A stretch of DNA of 64,000 bases from Ethanoligenens harbinense YUAN-3. GTDB lineage: Bacteria; Bacillota; Clostridia; Oscillospirales; Ethanoligenentaceae. Under the pieces are notes generated by a model. It saw only the letters and a program-made list of their open reading frames with translations. It searched no databases and had not been told where the DNA came from. Positions 18,788 through 28,010 of this stretch are shown here, in pieces (positions within the stretch are counted from its first letter, which is position 1; the number at the start of each line of letters is the position of its first letter). A program made the translations under genes and the position numbers. The DNA lies in contig NC_014828.1 of assembly GCF_000178115.2 (NCBI RefSeq), positions 953,501-1,017,500 on the forward strand, written 5' to 3'.

Positions 18788-19230
18788 GTGATTGACTTAA
18801 ATGAAATAGCGGAAATGATCCACGAGAGTGGAGCTGCCGCCAGCATCGAGCTGGCTTATGCAAAATATATGCTGGGACCGGCTGATATGGTCGTCAACAA
18901 CAGTACAACTGAGGAAATCAGACAAGCAGTTGGTACTTATGTGCAATCTGCAGTTAATTGCATGCGGGCGGGCTTCGATATGATCATGATACATGGAGGC
19001 CATGGTAACGTGCCTGCCCGTTTTTTTTCCACCGCAATCAACTACCGATCTGACGAGTACGGAGGTTCATTGCGTAACTGCGCCCGTTTTGCTACAGAGC
19101 TGCTTGAAAAAATACGTGAGGCGGTGGGACAAGCTATTGCCATTGAATACCGTATCAGCGCGGAGGAATTGGTACCTGATGGAACCGGCATGGCGGAAAC
19201 ACAAGAGTTTGTCAAACTGATCGAAGATAA
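18788..19230 (+). pseudogene. Old yellow enzyme / dienoyl-CoA reductase-type gene, left piece
   Basis: Flavin TIM-barrel part of an NADH:flavin oxidoreductase. The sequence includes EIAEMIHESGAAASIELAYA, GFDMIMIHGGHG and FFSTAINYRSDEYGGSLRNC, the FMN-barrel motifs with the R-x-D-x-YGGS loop. The first 80-100 residues expected for the family are missing or worn away upstream. IS66 copy 2 interrupts the gene after IEDK. The frame resumes exactly at 21661 if the element and one target duplication are removed (GLU-ASP-LYS-ILE-ASP). Confidence 0.85.
19223..19230 (+). repeat. Target site duplication of IS66 copy 2
   Basis: GAAGATAA here is repeated directly at 21661-21668 on the far side of the element. 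Confidence 0.95.
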
Positions 19231-19345
19231 GTAACCGTCAAGACCGCGCGCACCTTGTAAGCATGGTGTCGGGGAAGGTACAATGAACTTCAAAAGGGTT
19301 CAAAACATGTAATGGAGTGTTTTGGACCAAATTGGAGTGAATAAA

Positions 19346-19705
19346 ATGGATACGCAAAAAATCGCGAGGGAGTTCCGGCTATCAGAGTGGGGCGAGGCGG
19401 TAAAGGAGCGAATAGCTGGCGGGCAGAGCGTGGACGCATTTTGCGAAGAAAAAAACATCAGCAAGGCCACCTATTACTACAGGCAGAAAAAAGTACGGGA
19501 AGCTGCCTGCATGGAGCTTATGGAGAAACAAAAGCGCGGAACCGGGCTTGTGCCGGACGGCTGGACGCAGCTTACGGAAGCAAAATCTGTTACTGCCGGC
19601 GAAGGCACCCTAGACATTGAAATCGCCGGCTGCCATATCCTTGCAAATGCCCAAACCGACCTGGAATTGCTGGCGAGAGTCTGCCGCATCCTGAGATCGC
19701 TGTGA
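19346..19705 (+). CDS. tnpA: IS66 accessory protein TnpA (copy 2)
   Basis: Identical in translation to the protein at 11060-11419, with the same ATG, ribosome site and overlap with tnpB. Confidence 0.85.
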   Translation: MDTQKIAREFRLSEWGEAVKERIAGGQSVDAFCEEKNISKATYYYRQKKVREAACMELMEKQKRGTGLVPDGWTQLTEAKSVTAGEGTLDIEIAGCHILANAQTDLELLARVCRILRSL

Positions 19706-20055
19706 TGCAGTTCGGAGAAAAACCTGTGTATCTTTGCTGTGGGTGCACGGATATGAGGAAATCGATCAACGGGCTAATGACGCTTGTGCAGCACAGTTTT
19801 TCTCTCGACCCTTTTGTCGACGCGCTGTTCGTGTTCTGCAACCGAAGCCGTGACCGCCTGAAAATACTGGAGTGGGACGGCGATGGCTTTTGGCTGTATT
19901 TCAAACGGCTGGAACGCGGACATTTCCGCTGGCCGTCGTCAGACGAGGAAACCACAATGACGCTGAACAGTGAGGAACTGTCTTGTCTGATCGATGGCGC
20001 AAGGCTGGAGAAAAAGCTTCGCCGCAGCGAAGTTCTTGAACACAATATTTCGTAA
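19702..20055 (+). CDS. tnpB: IS66 accessory protein TnpB (copy 2)
   Basis: Identical in translation to the protein at 11416-11769; starts at GTG overlapping the tnpA stop. Confidence 0.93.
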   Translation: MMQFGEKPVYLCCGCTDMRKSINGLMTLVQHSFSLDPFVDALFVFCNRSRDRLKILEWDGDGFWLYFKRLERGHFRWPSSDEETTMTLNSEELSCLIDGARLEKKLRRSEVLEHNIS

Positions 20056-20120
20056 CACATCGGGATACGAAAATGCCGTTTTTTCTTGATTCTATGCGGT
20101 TTTTCCGGTATAATTAGAGA

Positions 20121-21653
20121 ATGGAAAAACAAGAAAAAACAATTGAAATACCGCTTTCTGTTTACGAGAATTTTCTCAAACAGGCGGAGCAGATTGCCGA
20201 GCTAAAACAGCAGATTCAGTGGCTGATGGAGCAATTCCGCCTGGCCAAACGTAAGCAATTCGGCGCGTCCAGTGAACAGACGGACAACGAACAATTATGT
20301 CTGTTTAACGAAGCAGAGCAAACCGCCGATTTGACCGTGCCAGAGCCGGAAACCACCGAGGTCAAGGCGCATTACCGCAGAAAGACGCGCCTGACCACCG
20401 ACAAGTTGCCGGAAGATTTACCTGTTGAGACCATTGAACACGAGCTGCCGATCGAGGCGCGTATCTGTCCGGACTGCGGTTGTCCTCTGCACAAAATGGG
20501 GGAAGACATCCGTGAGGAACTGAAAATCATCCCGGCAAAAGCCGTGATTGTACGCCATGTACGGCACGTCTATGCCTGCCGCCACTGCGAGGAGTCCTCT
20601 GATCGTGTGCCGATTGTCAAGGCGGAGATGCCAAAACCCGTCATCAAGGGAGGGTTCGCATCACCCGAATCCGTCGCCCATATCGCCGTGCAAAAATTTG
20701 TGATGGGCAGCCCGCTTTATCGGCAAGAGCAGGAGTGGGCGCAAAGCGGCATTCTGCTCTCACGTCAAACCATGTCCAACTGGCTCATCAGAGCCTGTGA
20801 AGATTGGCTGGAGCCAATTTATCAGGAAATGAAGCGACAGCTATGCAATCATCAAGTCCTTCACGCAGACGAAACCACCCTTCAGGTGCTGCATGAGGAC
20901 GGCAAGCCCGCCCAGAGTAAAAGTTACATGTGGCTTTATCGTACAAGCGGCGAGGCTAAGCGCCAGATTGTGCTGTATGACTACCAGCGGGATCGAAAGC
21001 ATATCCGTCCGAAAGACTTCTTAGAGGATTTTTCAGGTTTTCTCCATGCAGATGGTTATGACGGATACCACAAGCTGCCTGACCGAATCACCGTGGTGGG
21101 CTGTTGGGCGCATCTGCGTCGGAAATTTGACGAAGCGCTGCAAACACTGCCGAAGGATAAACGGAAATCGTCTGACGCCGCAAAGGGGATTGCTTACTGT
21201 GACAGGCTGTTTCATTTGGAGAAACAGTTCACTTTGCTGACCCCGGAAGATCGTTTGAAGGAACGCGAACAGCAAAGTAAACCGGTGGTTGAGGCGTTCT
21301 ACGCCTGGGTCGGATCGCTCCGGGAACTGCCTAAAACCCTGATGGGTAAAGCAATCCATTATGCACAGTCACAGCGCATGTATCTTGTGCGGTATCTGTT
21401 GGACGGACGGCTGGAAATCAGTAACAATCGCGCGGAAAACGCCATTCGACCTTTTGTAATGGGACGGAAGAACTGGCTGTTTTCCAACACGCCAAACGGT
21501 GCAAAAGCCAGCGCAATCTATTACAGCTTGATCGTCTCTGCCAGGGAGAATGGTCTTGTGCCTTTTGAGTACCTCACAAAGATTTTCACCGAAGCGCCCA
21601 ATGGCGCGGATGTTGAAAACCTCATGCCTTGGGGGGCGTGCCCGTTGATTTGA
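20121..21653 (+). CDS. tnpC: IS66 transposase TnpC (copy 2)
   Basis: Identical in translation to the 510-residue transposase at 11835-13367, with zinc-ribbon and DDE motifs intact. Confidence 0.95.
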   Translation: MEKQEKTIEIPLSVYENFLKQAEQIAELKQQIQWLMEQFRLAKRKQFGASSEQTDNEQLCLFNEAEQTADLTVPEPETTEVKAHYRRKTRLTTDKLPEDLPVETIEHELPIEARICPDCGCPLHKMGEDIREELKIIPAKAVIVRHVRHVYACRHCEESSDRVPIVKAEMPKPVIKGGFASPESVAHIAVQKFVMGSPLYRQEQEWAQSGILLSRQTMSNWLIRACEDWLEPIYQEMKRQLCNHQVLHADETTLQVLHEDGKPAQSKSYMWLYRTSGEAKRQIVLYDYQRDRKHIRPKDFLEDFSGFLHADGYDGYHKLPDRITVVGCWAHLRRKFDEALQTLPKDKRKSSDAAKGIAYCDRLFHLEKQFTLLTPEDRLKEREQQSKPVVEAFYAWVGSLRELPKTLMGKAIHYAQSQRMYLVRYLLDGRLEISNNRAENAIRPFVMGRKNWLFSNTPNGAKASAIYYSLIVSARENGLVPFEYLTKIFTEAPNGADVENLMPWGACPLI

Positions 21654-21660
21654 CGGTTAC

Positions 21661-22881
21661 GAAGATAAGATCGATCTTCTCCATGTATCACGTGGATTGC
21701 TGCTTGATGACAGCACATTGCCCGATGTCTTTCAGCCGACATATTTTCCAAGAGCCATGAATTTAGCGGCGGCGAAAGAACTAAAAAAATCCGTTGGCAT
21801 TCCGGTTTCCGTAGTGGGATCATTTGATTTAGAGACCGCCGAGCGTGTAATCAAAAATGGAGATGTTGATATCGTAGCCATGATACGGAATGTCATTGCA
21901 GGTGGAAAAGATTGTGTCCATAATGCCCTTGTTGGCAAAGCCGCTGAGACGCGCCCGTGTATTCGCTGCAACACATGCATAGACCGCACACACTCGCAAT
22001 TTCTTGCCGTGCGGTGTGCAGTCAATCCTACAGTAGGCAGGGAGACGCAAGTGCAGATGGGCATTCATACTCGGAAGTCGATAATGTTGGTAGGGAGAGG
22101 ACCAGCTAATTTGGAAGCAGCCCGGACTGCTTCCAAAGTTGGCCTAGCTGTAAAATTGTTTGAAAAAACTGACGCTTTGGGAGGATTGTTGAAAACAGCT
22201 GTATCCATGCCATTAAAAAGCGATTTGAAAAAATATTTGGACTGGTCGATTAAACAGGTTGAAAAAGATTCCAATATCATGATTCAAACAAACACTTTTG
22301 TGACCCCGGATGTAGTGCGGGAAGAAAAGCCGGATATATTGCTCGTTGACGTAGGGGGAACACCTGTCATATTGCCTCATACAACGCAAATCACCAACCG
22401 GGTCATTTGGGCAGGAGATTTGGAATTAGAGCGTACCCAGGTAGGGGATACGGTCCTGGTTGCGGGCGCGGGCTTTTCTGGTCTGGAAATTGCACTTCAT
22501 CTTTCAAGGCAAGGCAAACAGGTCTTGGTGGTTGAATCAAGCCCGGAGCAGATCGTGGCCAAGCGGAATGTCGCTATCAGTATGATAGGAATCAAGCAAC
22601 TGCTTCATGATACCGGAATAACTATTCGGTATAATACGGTTCTAATGGATGTGACGGACGCCCATGCGGTATTGAAGGAAGGCAACAATTCTATAGAATA
22701 TTTTCAATGTGACGCCGTTATTTGTGCACAAGGTGTTCAACCCGACAAAAAACAAATTTCAGGTTTTGAGGGATTATGCCCAAACACCTATGTCGTTGGA
22801 GATGGCAATCCGATTCATGGGTGCACTTTGCGGAATGCCACAACAACTGGCTATGATGCTGTTATGCGAGCAATCAACTAA
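21661..22881 (+). pseudogene. Old yellow enzyme / dienoyl-CoA reductase-type gene, right piece
   Basis: Continuation of the gene at 18788-19230. It completes the flavin barrel (IDLLHVSRGLLLDD, IPVSVVGSFD, VDIVAMIRNVIAGG), then the 4Fe-4S cysteine cluster CIRCNTC...C, then an FAD domain (IMLVGRGPANLEAARTAS) and an NAD domain with a second dinucleotide fold (VLVAGAGFSGLEIALHLSRQ). It ends in the FAD-closing TYVVGDGNPIHGCTLRNAT. Three-domain iron-sulfur flavoenzymes of this family reduce enoyl or dienoyl substrates in anaerobes. A 390-codon frame opens after the IS, but a protein without the first half of the barrel should be inactive. Confidence 0.85.
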
Positions 22882-23071
22882 TGTGGCAGATTCCGCAGCA
22901 TGTGCAAAATGCATAAATATGGCTGTCTTCCATATAAGCAATCGCATTACTTCCGTATGCTGGGCATTTGAAAGATATGTCATGCTGTTCTGGAGAATCT
23001 AATGCGGCCATTTGAGCAGCTTTTTGGAACAGGTTGATTTTCGCAAGAATTTGGTTTTCAGCGATTGGCAT
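22874..23071 (-). CDS. Small Cys-rich protein, possible zinc ribbon
   Basis: A 65-residue protein with a very good start: AAAAAAGGAG lies 5-6 bases before ATG (23071). The N-terminal half looks helical (MPIAENQILAKINLFQKAAQ). The C-terminal half has the cysteine pattern FKCPAYGS then YAFCTCCGICHIS, suggestive of metal binding. It is convergent with, and overlaps by 8 bp, the end of the reductase gene. It is divergent from the next ORF. No family is assigned. Confidence 0.6.
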   Translation of the reverse strand: MPIAENQILAKINLFQKAAQMAALDSPEQHDISFKCPAYGSNAIAYMEDSHIYAFCTCCGICHIS

Positions 23072-23135
23072 AAAGACTCCTTTTTTCTATGGTGATGAAT
23101 TCATTATAACTTAAAACTGAAAGGAAGAAAAACGA

Positions 23136-23486
23136 ATGAGCAACGTAGGAATGATTGAGCCGACGGCTTCTTTATCCACTCAAGCCAAAACCAAAATTGA
23201 GAGCGAACTGAATGCCCATAAAAAGAGGATTCTTTCACTGAAACCAAAACCCGTTTACGCAAAATGTATGGATACCATCTTCACTGAGGGAACAGGGAAC
23301 CGCGTGGTACACAAAGGAGACGGCTGGGGCCAGTCAAGAACTTGCGGCGCTTGTCCCTGTCGAAGGAAAAACGCTTGCGTAATGCACACAGCATGTCATG
23401 AAATACAATCGGCCCTTAGCGTCGCCCATGCGTTCCGCTCTCCCATGCCGGAACAGATTGAGCTGAATGATCCGGCATTTACCTGA
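23136..23486 (+). CDS. Uncharacterised Cys-rich protein, possibly truncated
   Basis: 116 residues with a good ribosome site (AAAGGAAG, 9 bases before ATG 23136). The first half is soluble and Lys-rich. The second half has a cysteine cluster (RTCGACPCRRKNACVMHTAC). It shares a short divergent promoter region with the small gene at 23071. The protein ends abruptly after ELNDPAFT, and worn coding-like DNA follows, so it may be the front of a longer lost gene. No function is assigned. Confidence 0.45.
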   Translation: MSNVGMIEPTASLSTQAKTKIESELNAHKKRILSLKPKPVYAKCMDTIFTEGTGNRVVHKGDGWGQSRTCGACPCRRKNACVMHTACHEIQSALSVAHAFRSPMPEQIELNDPAFT

Positions 23487-23884
23487 ATGAAAATCGCATC
23501 GTTTTTGGGGGAAAAAGATGTTGCCTTGAATTGGAAGGTGGCTGTTTGAACATCCCCATACCGGGCGGATTCAGTGCGATTGTTGTTCTGCCGACGCCAT
23601 AAGCTGCCGCGTTGGCCCGTTTCAGTCACGATTAACCCTGTTCAACAGATACAAAATAGCCTTGTGCGGTTGGTACTGCGTTACACAGAACAGGCGATTC
23701 GAGAAGAATGGGTTTGAAAAACGCCGCGCAAATATGGTATGATCAGCATGTGGCTTTGGGCCTTGAATAGCGCGGAATCTGCAACGGTTCCCTTTTGGAG
23801 CGTTATGCGTATTGTTGAATAACAGAGCTGGCCCGGAATACACCGGGCATGTATTGGAAGAACAAAGAAAGGAAGTGCTGCTCT
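23487..23884. other. Intergenic stretch before aldo/keto reductase
   Basis: About 400 bases without a supported gene. Scraps of coding-like sequence lie at 23490-23640. The last part carries the promoter at 23714-23743 and the leader of the aldo/keto reductase gene. Confidence 0.5.
23714..23743 (+). promoter_or_regulatory. Candidate sigma-A promoter for aldo/keto reductase
   Basis: TTGAAA, an 18-base spacer, then TATGAT, about 140 bases upstream of the start codon at 23885. Confidence 0.5.
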
Positions 23885-24805
23885 ATGCAGACCATTTTAC
23901 TTGGGACATCCGGGATGCGGGTCCCAACAATTTCCGTTGGATGTATGCGCATCAACGAACTGGATAAACGTGCCGCCGAGACTTTTGTGCAGACGGCGCT
24001 GGATCTGGGCGCGTATTTTTTTGATCACGCCGATATCTATGGGAACGGTGTCTGTGAGAAAATTTTCGCGGATGCCGTTCATATGAACAGCGCCGTGCGC
24101 GAGAAAATCATGCTGCAGTCGAAATGTGGCATTGTGCCGTCTAAGATGTACGATTCGTCCAAAGAGCATATCCTTGCGTCGGTGGACGGCATACTCAGAC
24201 GGCTGAAAACCGATTATCTGGATGTGCTGTTGCTGCACCGGCCGGACGCACTGGCCGAACCGGAGGAGGTTGCGGAGGCGTTTGACCAGCTTCACAGCAG
24301 CGGCAAGGTGCGGTATTTCGGCGTATCCAACCAGAACTCCATGCAGATGGCATTGCTTCAGAAATACCTGCACCAGCCGCTTGTGGTGGATCAACTGCAA
24401 TTCGGCATAGCCCATGCGGGCATGGTTTCCGCCGGCATTCATGTCAATATGGAAGAAGACGCGGCGGATGACCGCGACGGCAGCGTGCTCGATTACTGTC
24501 GCTTGCACGATATCACCATCCAGCCGTGGTCCCCGTTCCAATACGGCTTTTTTGAAGGGGCATTTTTGGGAAATCCAAAGTTCCCAGAGCTAAACGTGAA
24601 GATAAGTGAAATTGCGGCGGGATACGGTGTATCCGACACGGCCATCGCGCTTGCATGGATCCTGCGGCACCCGGCGAAGATGATGCCGGTGGTGGGCACC
24701 ATGAACACCGAACGTCTGGCGGAGTGTGTGAAGGCGGCGGATATCCGGCTCACACGCGAAGAATGGTACGATATCTATCGCGCAGCGGGCAACACGCTGC
24801 CCTGA
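23885..24805 (+). CDS. Aldo/keto reductase (YdhF-like)
   Basis: NADPH-dependent cytoplasmic carbonyl reductase with a TIM barrel, 306 residues. The catalytic tetrad is visible: D and Y in FDHADIYGNG, K in QSKCG, H in LLLHRPD. The cofactor region includes VRYFGVSNQNS and, near the end, HPAKMMPVVGTMNTERL. ATG 23885 (MQTILLGTSG) is preceded by AAAGGAAG; an upstream in-frame ATG at 23849 adds 12 atypical residues. The natural substrate is unknown. It is a single-gene unit with its own promoter and terminator. Confidence 0.92.
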   Translation: MQTILLGTSGMRVPTISVGCMRINELDKRAAETFVQTALDLGAYFFDHADIYGNGVCEKIFADAVHMNSAVREKIMLQSKCGIVPSKMYDSSKEHILASVDGILRRLKTDYLDVLLLHRPDALAEPEEVAEAFDQLHSSGKVRYFGVSNQNSMQMALLQKYLHQPLVVDQLQFGIAHAGMVSAGIHVNMEEDAADDRDGSVLDYCRLHDITIQPWSPFQYGFFEGAFLGNPKFPELNVKISEIAAGYGVSDTAIALAWILRHPAKMMPVVGTMNTERLAECVKAADIRLTREEWYDIYRAAGNTLP

Positions 24806-24812
24806 CCGGACG

Positions 24813-24846
24813 AACGGCTCTGCGTCAGGCGCGGGCCGTTATTTTG
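24813..24846 (+). terminator. Rho-independent terminator after aldo/keto reductase
   Basis: AACGGC at 24813 pairs with GCCGTT at 24835, with an inner GCG/CGC pairing, followed by ATTTT. Confidence 0.6.
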
Positions 24847-24907
24847 CGAGTACCAATGCGGGTCATGGAACGGCGGCGCGCATTGCAGGAAAAGGGGGCA
24901 AAACGGT

Positions 24908-25729
24908 TTGGCTTTTTTTAATATGCGGTATGATCGGCCGGGACCGGGTGTGAGCAAAGATGAAAAGAAACCGCCGGCTCCGATCTTGTTTTTTCAAATC
25001 TATTTCCGAAAATTTTGGTATCTGGTTCGTCTTAATCTCCTGTATGTGGCCTCGTGCATTCTCTTCTATGTGCCTGTGCTTTTTGCGTTTTTTGGCCGTG
25101 AACTGGGAAGCTGGTATTTTTACGTGTCCGTCTTTCCCGTTTTGCTCACCGGGCCGTTCACTGCAGGGTTTGTGTATGAACTGCGGGATTTTGCGCGCGA
25201 GAGGCCTTCCTTTATCTGGGGGGATTTCATAAGCGTCGCCCGTAAAAACTGGAAGCAAAGCATGGCCGCGGCGGCAATCGGCGTGATTGGGTTTGATCTT
25301 TTCTTTTATCTGTTCCAGGTCTGCTCTGCGCTGACGGGCACGCAGTCATTGTTTTACATTCCTCTGACGATGCTGTGTGTCTTTGGACTTTTTTTCCTGT
25401 TTATGCAGTATTATGTCTTTCTTGTCATTGTCACATTTGAGATGAAACTGAAAGACATTTACCGCAATTCCCTGATTTTTGCGTTTATCGGGATTGGACG
25501 GAATGTGTTTGTCACCGTGGTGAGTTCGCTCCTCCTGCTCGTGACGGTGTTGCTCTATGTTCCTCTGGCTTTCCTTTTTCCTTTCATTACGGTGGGAACA
25601 ATCGGATTTTTGATTGTTTTTTCGGTCTGGCCTCTGGTGAAAAAACATATGATCGACCCGTATGCCGGGCAGCCGCCAGAACAGGACAAGGGGGACGCCC
25701 TTTTCACGGATCGGGGAGAAGAACTGTAA
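24908..25729 (+). CDS. DUF624 (YesL-like) membrane protein
   Basis: Integral membrane protein of about 270 residues with five to six hydrophobic helices (for example LNLLYVASCILFYVPVLFAF and VFVTVVSSLLLLVTVLLYVP). It has the family-typical N-terminal FFQIYFRKFWYLVRLNLLY and the central RPSFIWGDFISVARKNWKQS. AGGGGG lies about 8-10 bases before TTG 24908; the first ATG (24923) is too far from it, so TTG is the likely start. The family often sits beside glycan-utilization genes, as here just upstream of the mannan locus. The molecular role is unknown. Confidence 0.8.
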   Translation: MAFFNMRYDRPGPGVSKDEKKPPAPILFFQIYFRKFWYLVRLNLLYVASCILFYVPVLFAFFGRELGSWYFYVSVFPVLLTGPFTAGFVYELRDFARERPSFIWGDFISVARKNWKQSMAAAAIGVIGFDLFFYLFQVCSALTGTQSLFYIPLTMLCVFGLFFLFMQYYVFLVIVTFEMKLKDIYRNSLIFAFIGIGRNVFVTVVSSLLLLVTVLLYVPLAFLFPFITVGTIGFLIVFSVWPLVKKHMIDPYAGQPPEQDKGDALFTDRGEEL

Positions 25730-25780
25730 AGTTGCCCGTGGATTTCCGGGATATGTGGATATAAAATTGCAACTTTTGTT

Positions 25781-25824
25781 AACGCCAATCGTGACGCTTC
25801 CGTCATCGCTGTTGGCGTTTTTTT
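25781..25824 (+). terminator. Strong Rho-independent terminator
   Basis: AACGCCAA pairs with TTGGCGTT, with an inner GTGACG-CTTC-CGTCAT stem, followed by a run of T. It separates the DUF624 gene from the mannan operon. Confidence 0.85.
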
Positions 25825-26239
25825 ACAGCTGTGTACGTCACATCTCGACAGTGTGTGTGCAAATAAGGGGGGCGCCGTTTATATCCGGAATGGGGAATAT
25901 ATCTGGTGAAACCACAGTGTATATTGCGAAACAATGGTGTTGCCTTCATATTATGCTGGTGTCAAATTAAATTTATGAGAAATTGCCTTACAATTAACTT
26001 GACAATTAGCTTAAGCAACGATACTATATAGCTAAATTAAAGATCTCGTGGTGCCACATCAGCGTGTTTTATTTATGTCTTGGCGTATGCGTGTTCGGTG
26101 TGTCGGACAAAGAGACGCCCGCAATCTTTGATTCGTCAGCGACATGAAATTGGGCGCATAGATACAAGCGAGAGAAGTGCCGTTACGGTAAATGACCAAA
26201 GCCTATATTCTGTCAAAACATGGAAAGTTGGGGTAAACA
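25825..26239. other. Upstream region and 5' leader of mannan operon 1
   Basis: No gene. It holds the promoter at 25999-26027, two TTAGCT-like half-sites, and a leader of about 205 bases before ATG 26240. No riboswitch fold was recognised. Confidence 0.6.
25999..26027 (+). promoter_or_regulatory. Sigma-A promoter of mannan operon 1 with overlapping candidate operator
   Basis: Perfect TTGACA, 17-base spacer, then TACTAT. The spacer contains TTAGCTTAAGC, including the palindrome GCTTAAGC, and ATAGCTAAA follows the -10. Similar TTAGCT elements occur upstream of operon 2. Their placement over the promoter would fit control by the LacI or AraC regulator of the locus. Confidence 0.75.
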
Positions 26240-27961
26240 ATGGGCGTGACAAAAGAATACGAGCGCTGGCTTACTCATACGGATGACCATACAAAACAGG
26301 AGATGGAGCAGGTTTCCGCCAACCCGGCGGAGCTTGAGGACCGGCTGGGTCGGGCGCTTGCTTTCGGCACCGGCGGCCTGCGCGGCGTGATGGGTGCCGG
26401 TAACAACCGCATGAATGTATATACCGTGCGGCAGGCGACCCAGGGCGTTGCCAACGTGATCGTCTCCGAGGGCGAAGAAGCAAAGAAAAAAGGCGTGGTC
26501 ATCGCGTATGACAGCCGCCATCATTCGGTGGAATTTTCCAAAGAGGCCGCCCGCGTGCTGGCGGCTGCCGGTATCGTCAGCTATCTGTTCGATGAGCTGC
26601 GCCCCACTCCGGAGCTTTCCTTTGCCATCCGCAAGCTGCACTGTGTGGCGGGCATCAATGTGACGGCCAGCCACAACCCCAAGGAATACAACGGCTATAA
26701 GGTCTATTGGGAAGACGGCGCGCAGATCGGCCCGGAAAAAGCGGCCGAAGTGCTGGCGGAGATCCGCAGGAGCGATATTTTTGACGACGTGCATGTGATG
26801 GATTTTGACGAGGCGGTGAAGCAGGGCCTCATCCACACCATCGGCAAGGAGATTGACGAAGCGTTCCTCGCGCGCGTGCTGGAACAGGCCGCCTCGCCGG
26901 ACGCGGTCGCGGCGGTAGCCGACACCTTCAAGATCATCTACACGCCGTTCCATGGCGCGGGCTACCGTCTGGTGCCGGAAGTGCTGCGGCGCGCGGGCTT
27001 CAAGCATGTGCTGACGGTGGCGGAGCAGATGAAGCCGGACGGCGACTTCCCCACCGTTAAATCTCCGAACCCGGAGGAAAAAGAGGGCTTTACCATCGCC
27101 ATCGGGATGGCGAAAAAAGAGGCTATTGACCTCATCATCGGCACCGACCCGGATTCGGACCGCGCAGGCATCGTCGTGCGCGACGCTTCCGGCGAGTATA
27201 TCGCCATGACGGGCAACCAGGTGGGCATCCTGCTCACAGATTATATCATCTCGGTCAAAAAGGAAAGAAACGAGTTGCCGGAAAACGCCGCCGTCGTGAC
27301 CACCATCGTCTCCACGCTGATGGCCGACCCGGTCTGCCGGCAGAACCATGTGGCGCTTTACCGCACGCTCACCGGCTTTAAGTTCATCGGTGAGAAGATT
27401 AAGGAATTTGAAGAAAGCGGTTCGAACACCTTCCTCTTTGGCTTTGAGGAAAGCTATGGTTATCTGGCCGGCACCTATACCCGCGACAAAGACGCCGTCG
27501 TCGCCTCTCTGATGATCGCGGAGATGGCCGCGTGGTACCGGAACAAAGGGGTCACGCTGTACGAGGCGCTGCAGGCCCTTTACCAAAAATACGGCTATTA
27601 CGGCGAGCGGCTTATCAGCCTGAAGATGGAGGGTCTTGACGCGCTTGATCGCATGAAGGCGCTGATGGAACACCTGCGCGAGGAGGGCCTCAAGGAGATC
27701 GGCGGCGTGGCGATCACGGCCGAGCGCGATTATCTCAAGGACGTGCGCAAGACGATGGACGGCAAGACCACCGAGAAGACCGGCCTGCCGCAGTCCGACG
27801 TGCTGTATTATGAGATGGAAGACGGCAGCAGCGTGATCGTCCGTCCCTCCGGCACCGAGCCGAAGATCAAGCTGTACCTGCTGGTTTCCGGCCAGAGCGC
27901 CGCGGAAACCGGTGAAAAGCTGGACCGCTATGAAAACGCCATGCGTGCCGTCTTGAAATAA
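26240..27961 (+). CDS. pgcA: Phosphoglucomutase/phosphomannomutase
   Basis: Alpha-phosphohexomutase, 573 residues, cytoplasmic. It has the catalytic phosphoserine loop TASHNPKEYNGYK (S144), the metal loop DPDSDRAGI, the sugar-binding GFEESYGYL and the phosphate-binding RPSGTEPKIK near the C-terminus. GGGG lies 7 bases before ATG 26240. As first gene of the mannan operon it most likely converts mannose-1-phosphate, released by the two GH130 phosphorylases of operon 2, to mannose-6-phosphate for the isomerase gene 49 bases downstream. Activity on glucose-1-phosphate is equally normal for the family, so specificity is inferred from context. Confidence 0.93.
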   Translation: MGVTKEYERWLTHTDDHTKQEMEQVSANPAELEDRLGRALAFGTGGLRGVMGAGNNRMNVYTVRQATQGVANVIVSEGEEAKKKGVVIAYDSRHHSVEFSKEAARVLAAAGIVSYLFDELRPTPELSFAIRKLHCVAGINVTASHNPKEYNGYKVYWEDGAQIGPEKAAEVLAEIRRSDIFDDVHVMDFDEAVKQGLIHTIGKEIDEAFLARVLEQAASPDAVAAVADTFKIIYTPFHGAGYRLVPEVLRRAGFKHVLTVAEQMKPDGDFPTVKSPNPEEKEGFTIAIGMAKKEAIDLIIGTDPDSDRAGIVVRDASGEYIAMTGNQVGILLTDYIISVKKERNELPENAAVVTTIVSTLMADPVCRQNHVALYRTLTGFKFIGEKIKEFEESGSNTFLFGFEESYGYLAGTYTRDKDAVVASLMIAEMAAWYRNKGVTLYEALQALYQKYGYYGERLISLKMEGLDALDRMKALMEHLREEGLKEIGGVAITAERDYLKDVRKTMDGKTTEKTGLPQSDVLYYEMEDGSSVIVRPSGTEPKIKLYLLVSGQSAAETGEKLDRYENAMRAVLK

Positions 27962-28010
27962 CAAGGCGGATTGGCCGCGCGGCGCAAAGACTGACAGGAG
28001 GAATTTTTTC

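Larger units (their letters stand above)
19231..21660 (+). mobile_element. IS66-family insertion sequence, copy 2
   Basis: A 2430-bp element with the same ends (GTAACCGTCAA / TTGACGGTTAC), same gene order, same length and identical protein products as copy 1, in the same orientation 8286 bp away. Its perfect 8-bp duplication shows independent transposition, not tandem duplication. The lack of visible divergence between copies points to recent activity. Confidence 0.96.
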
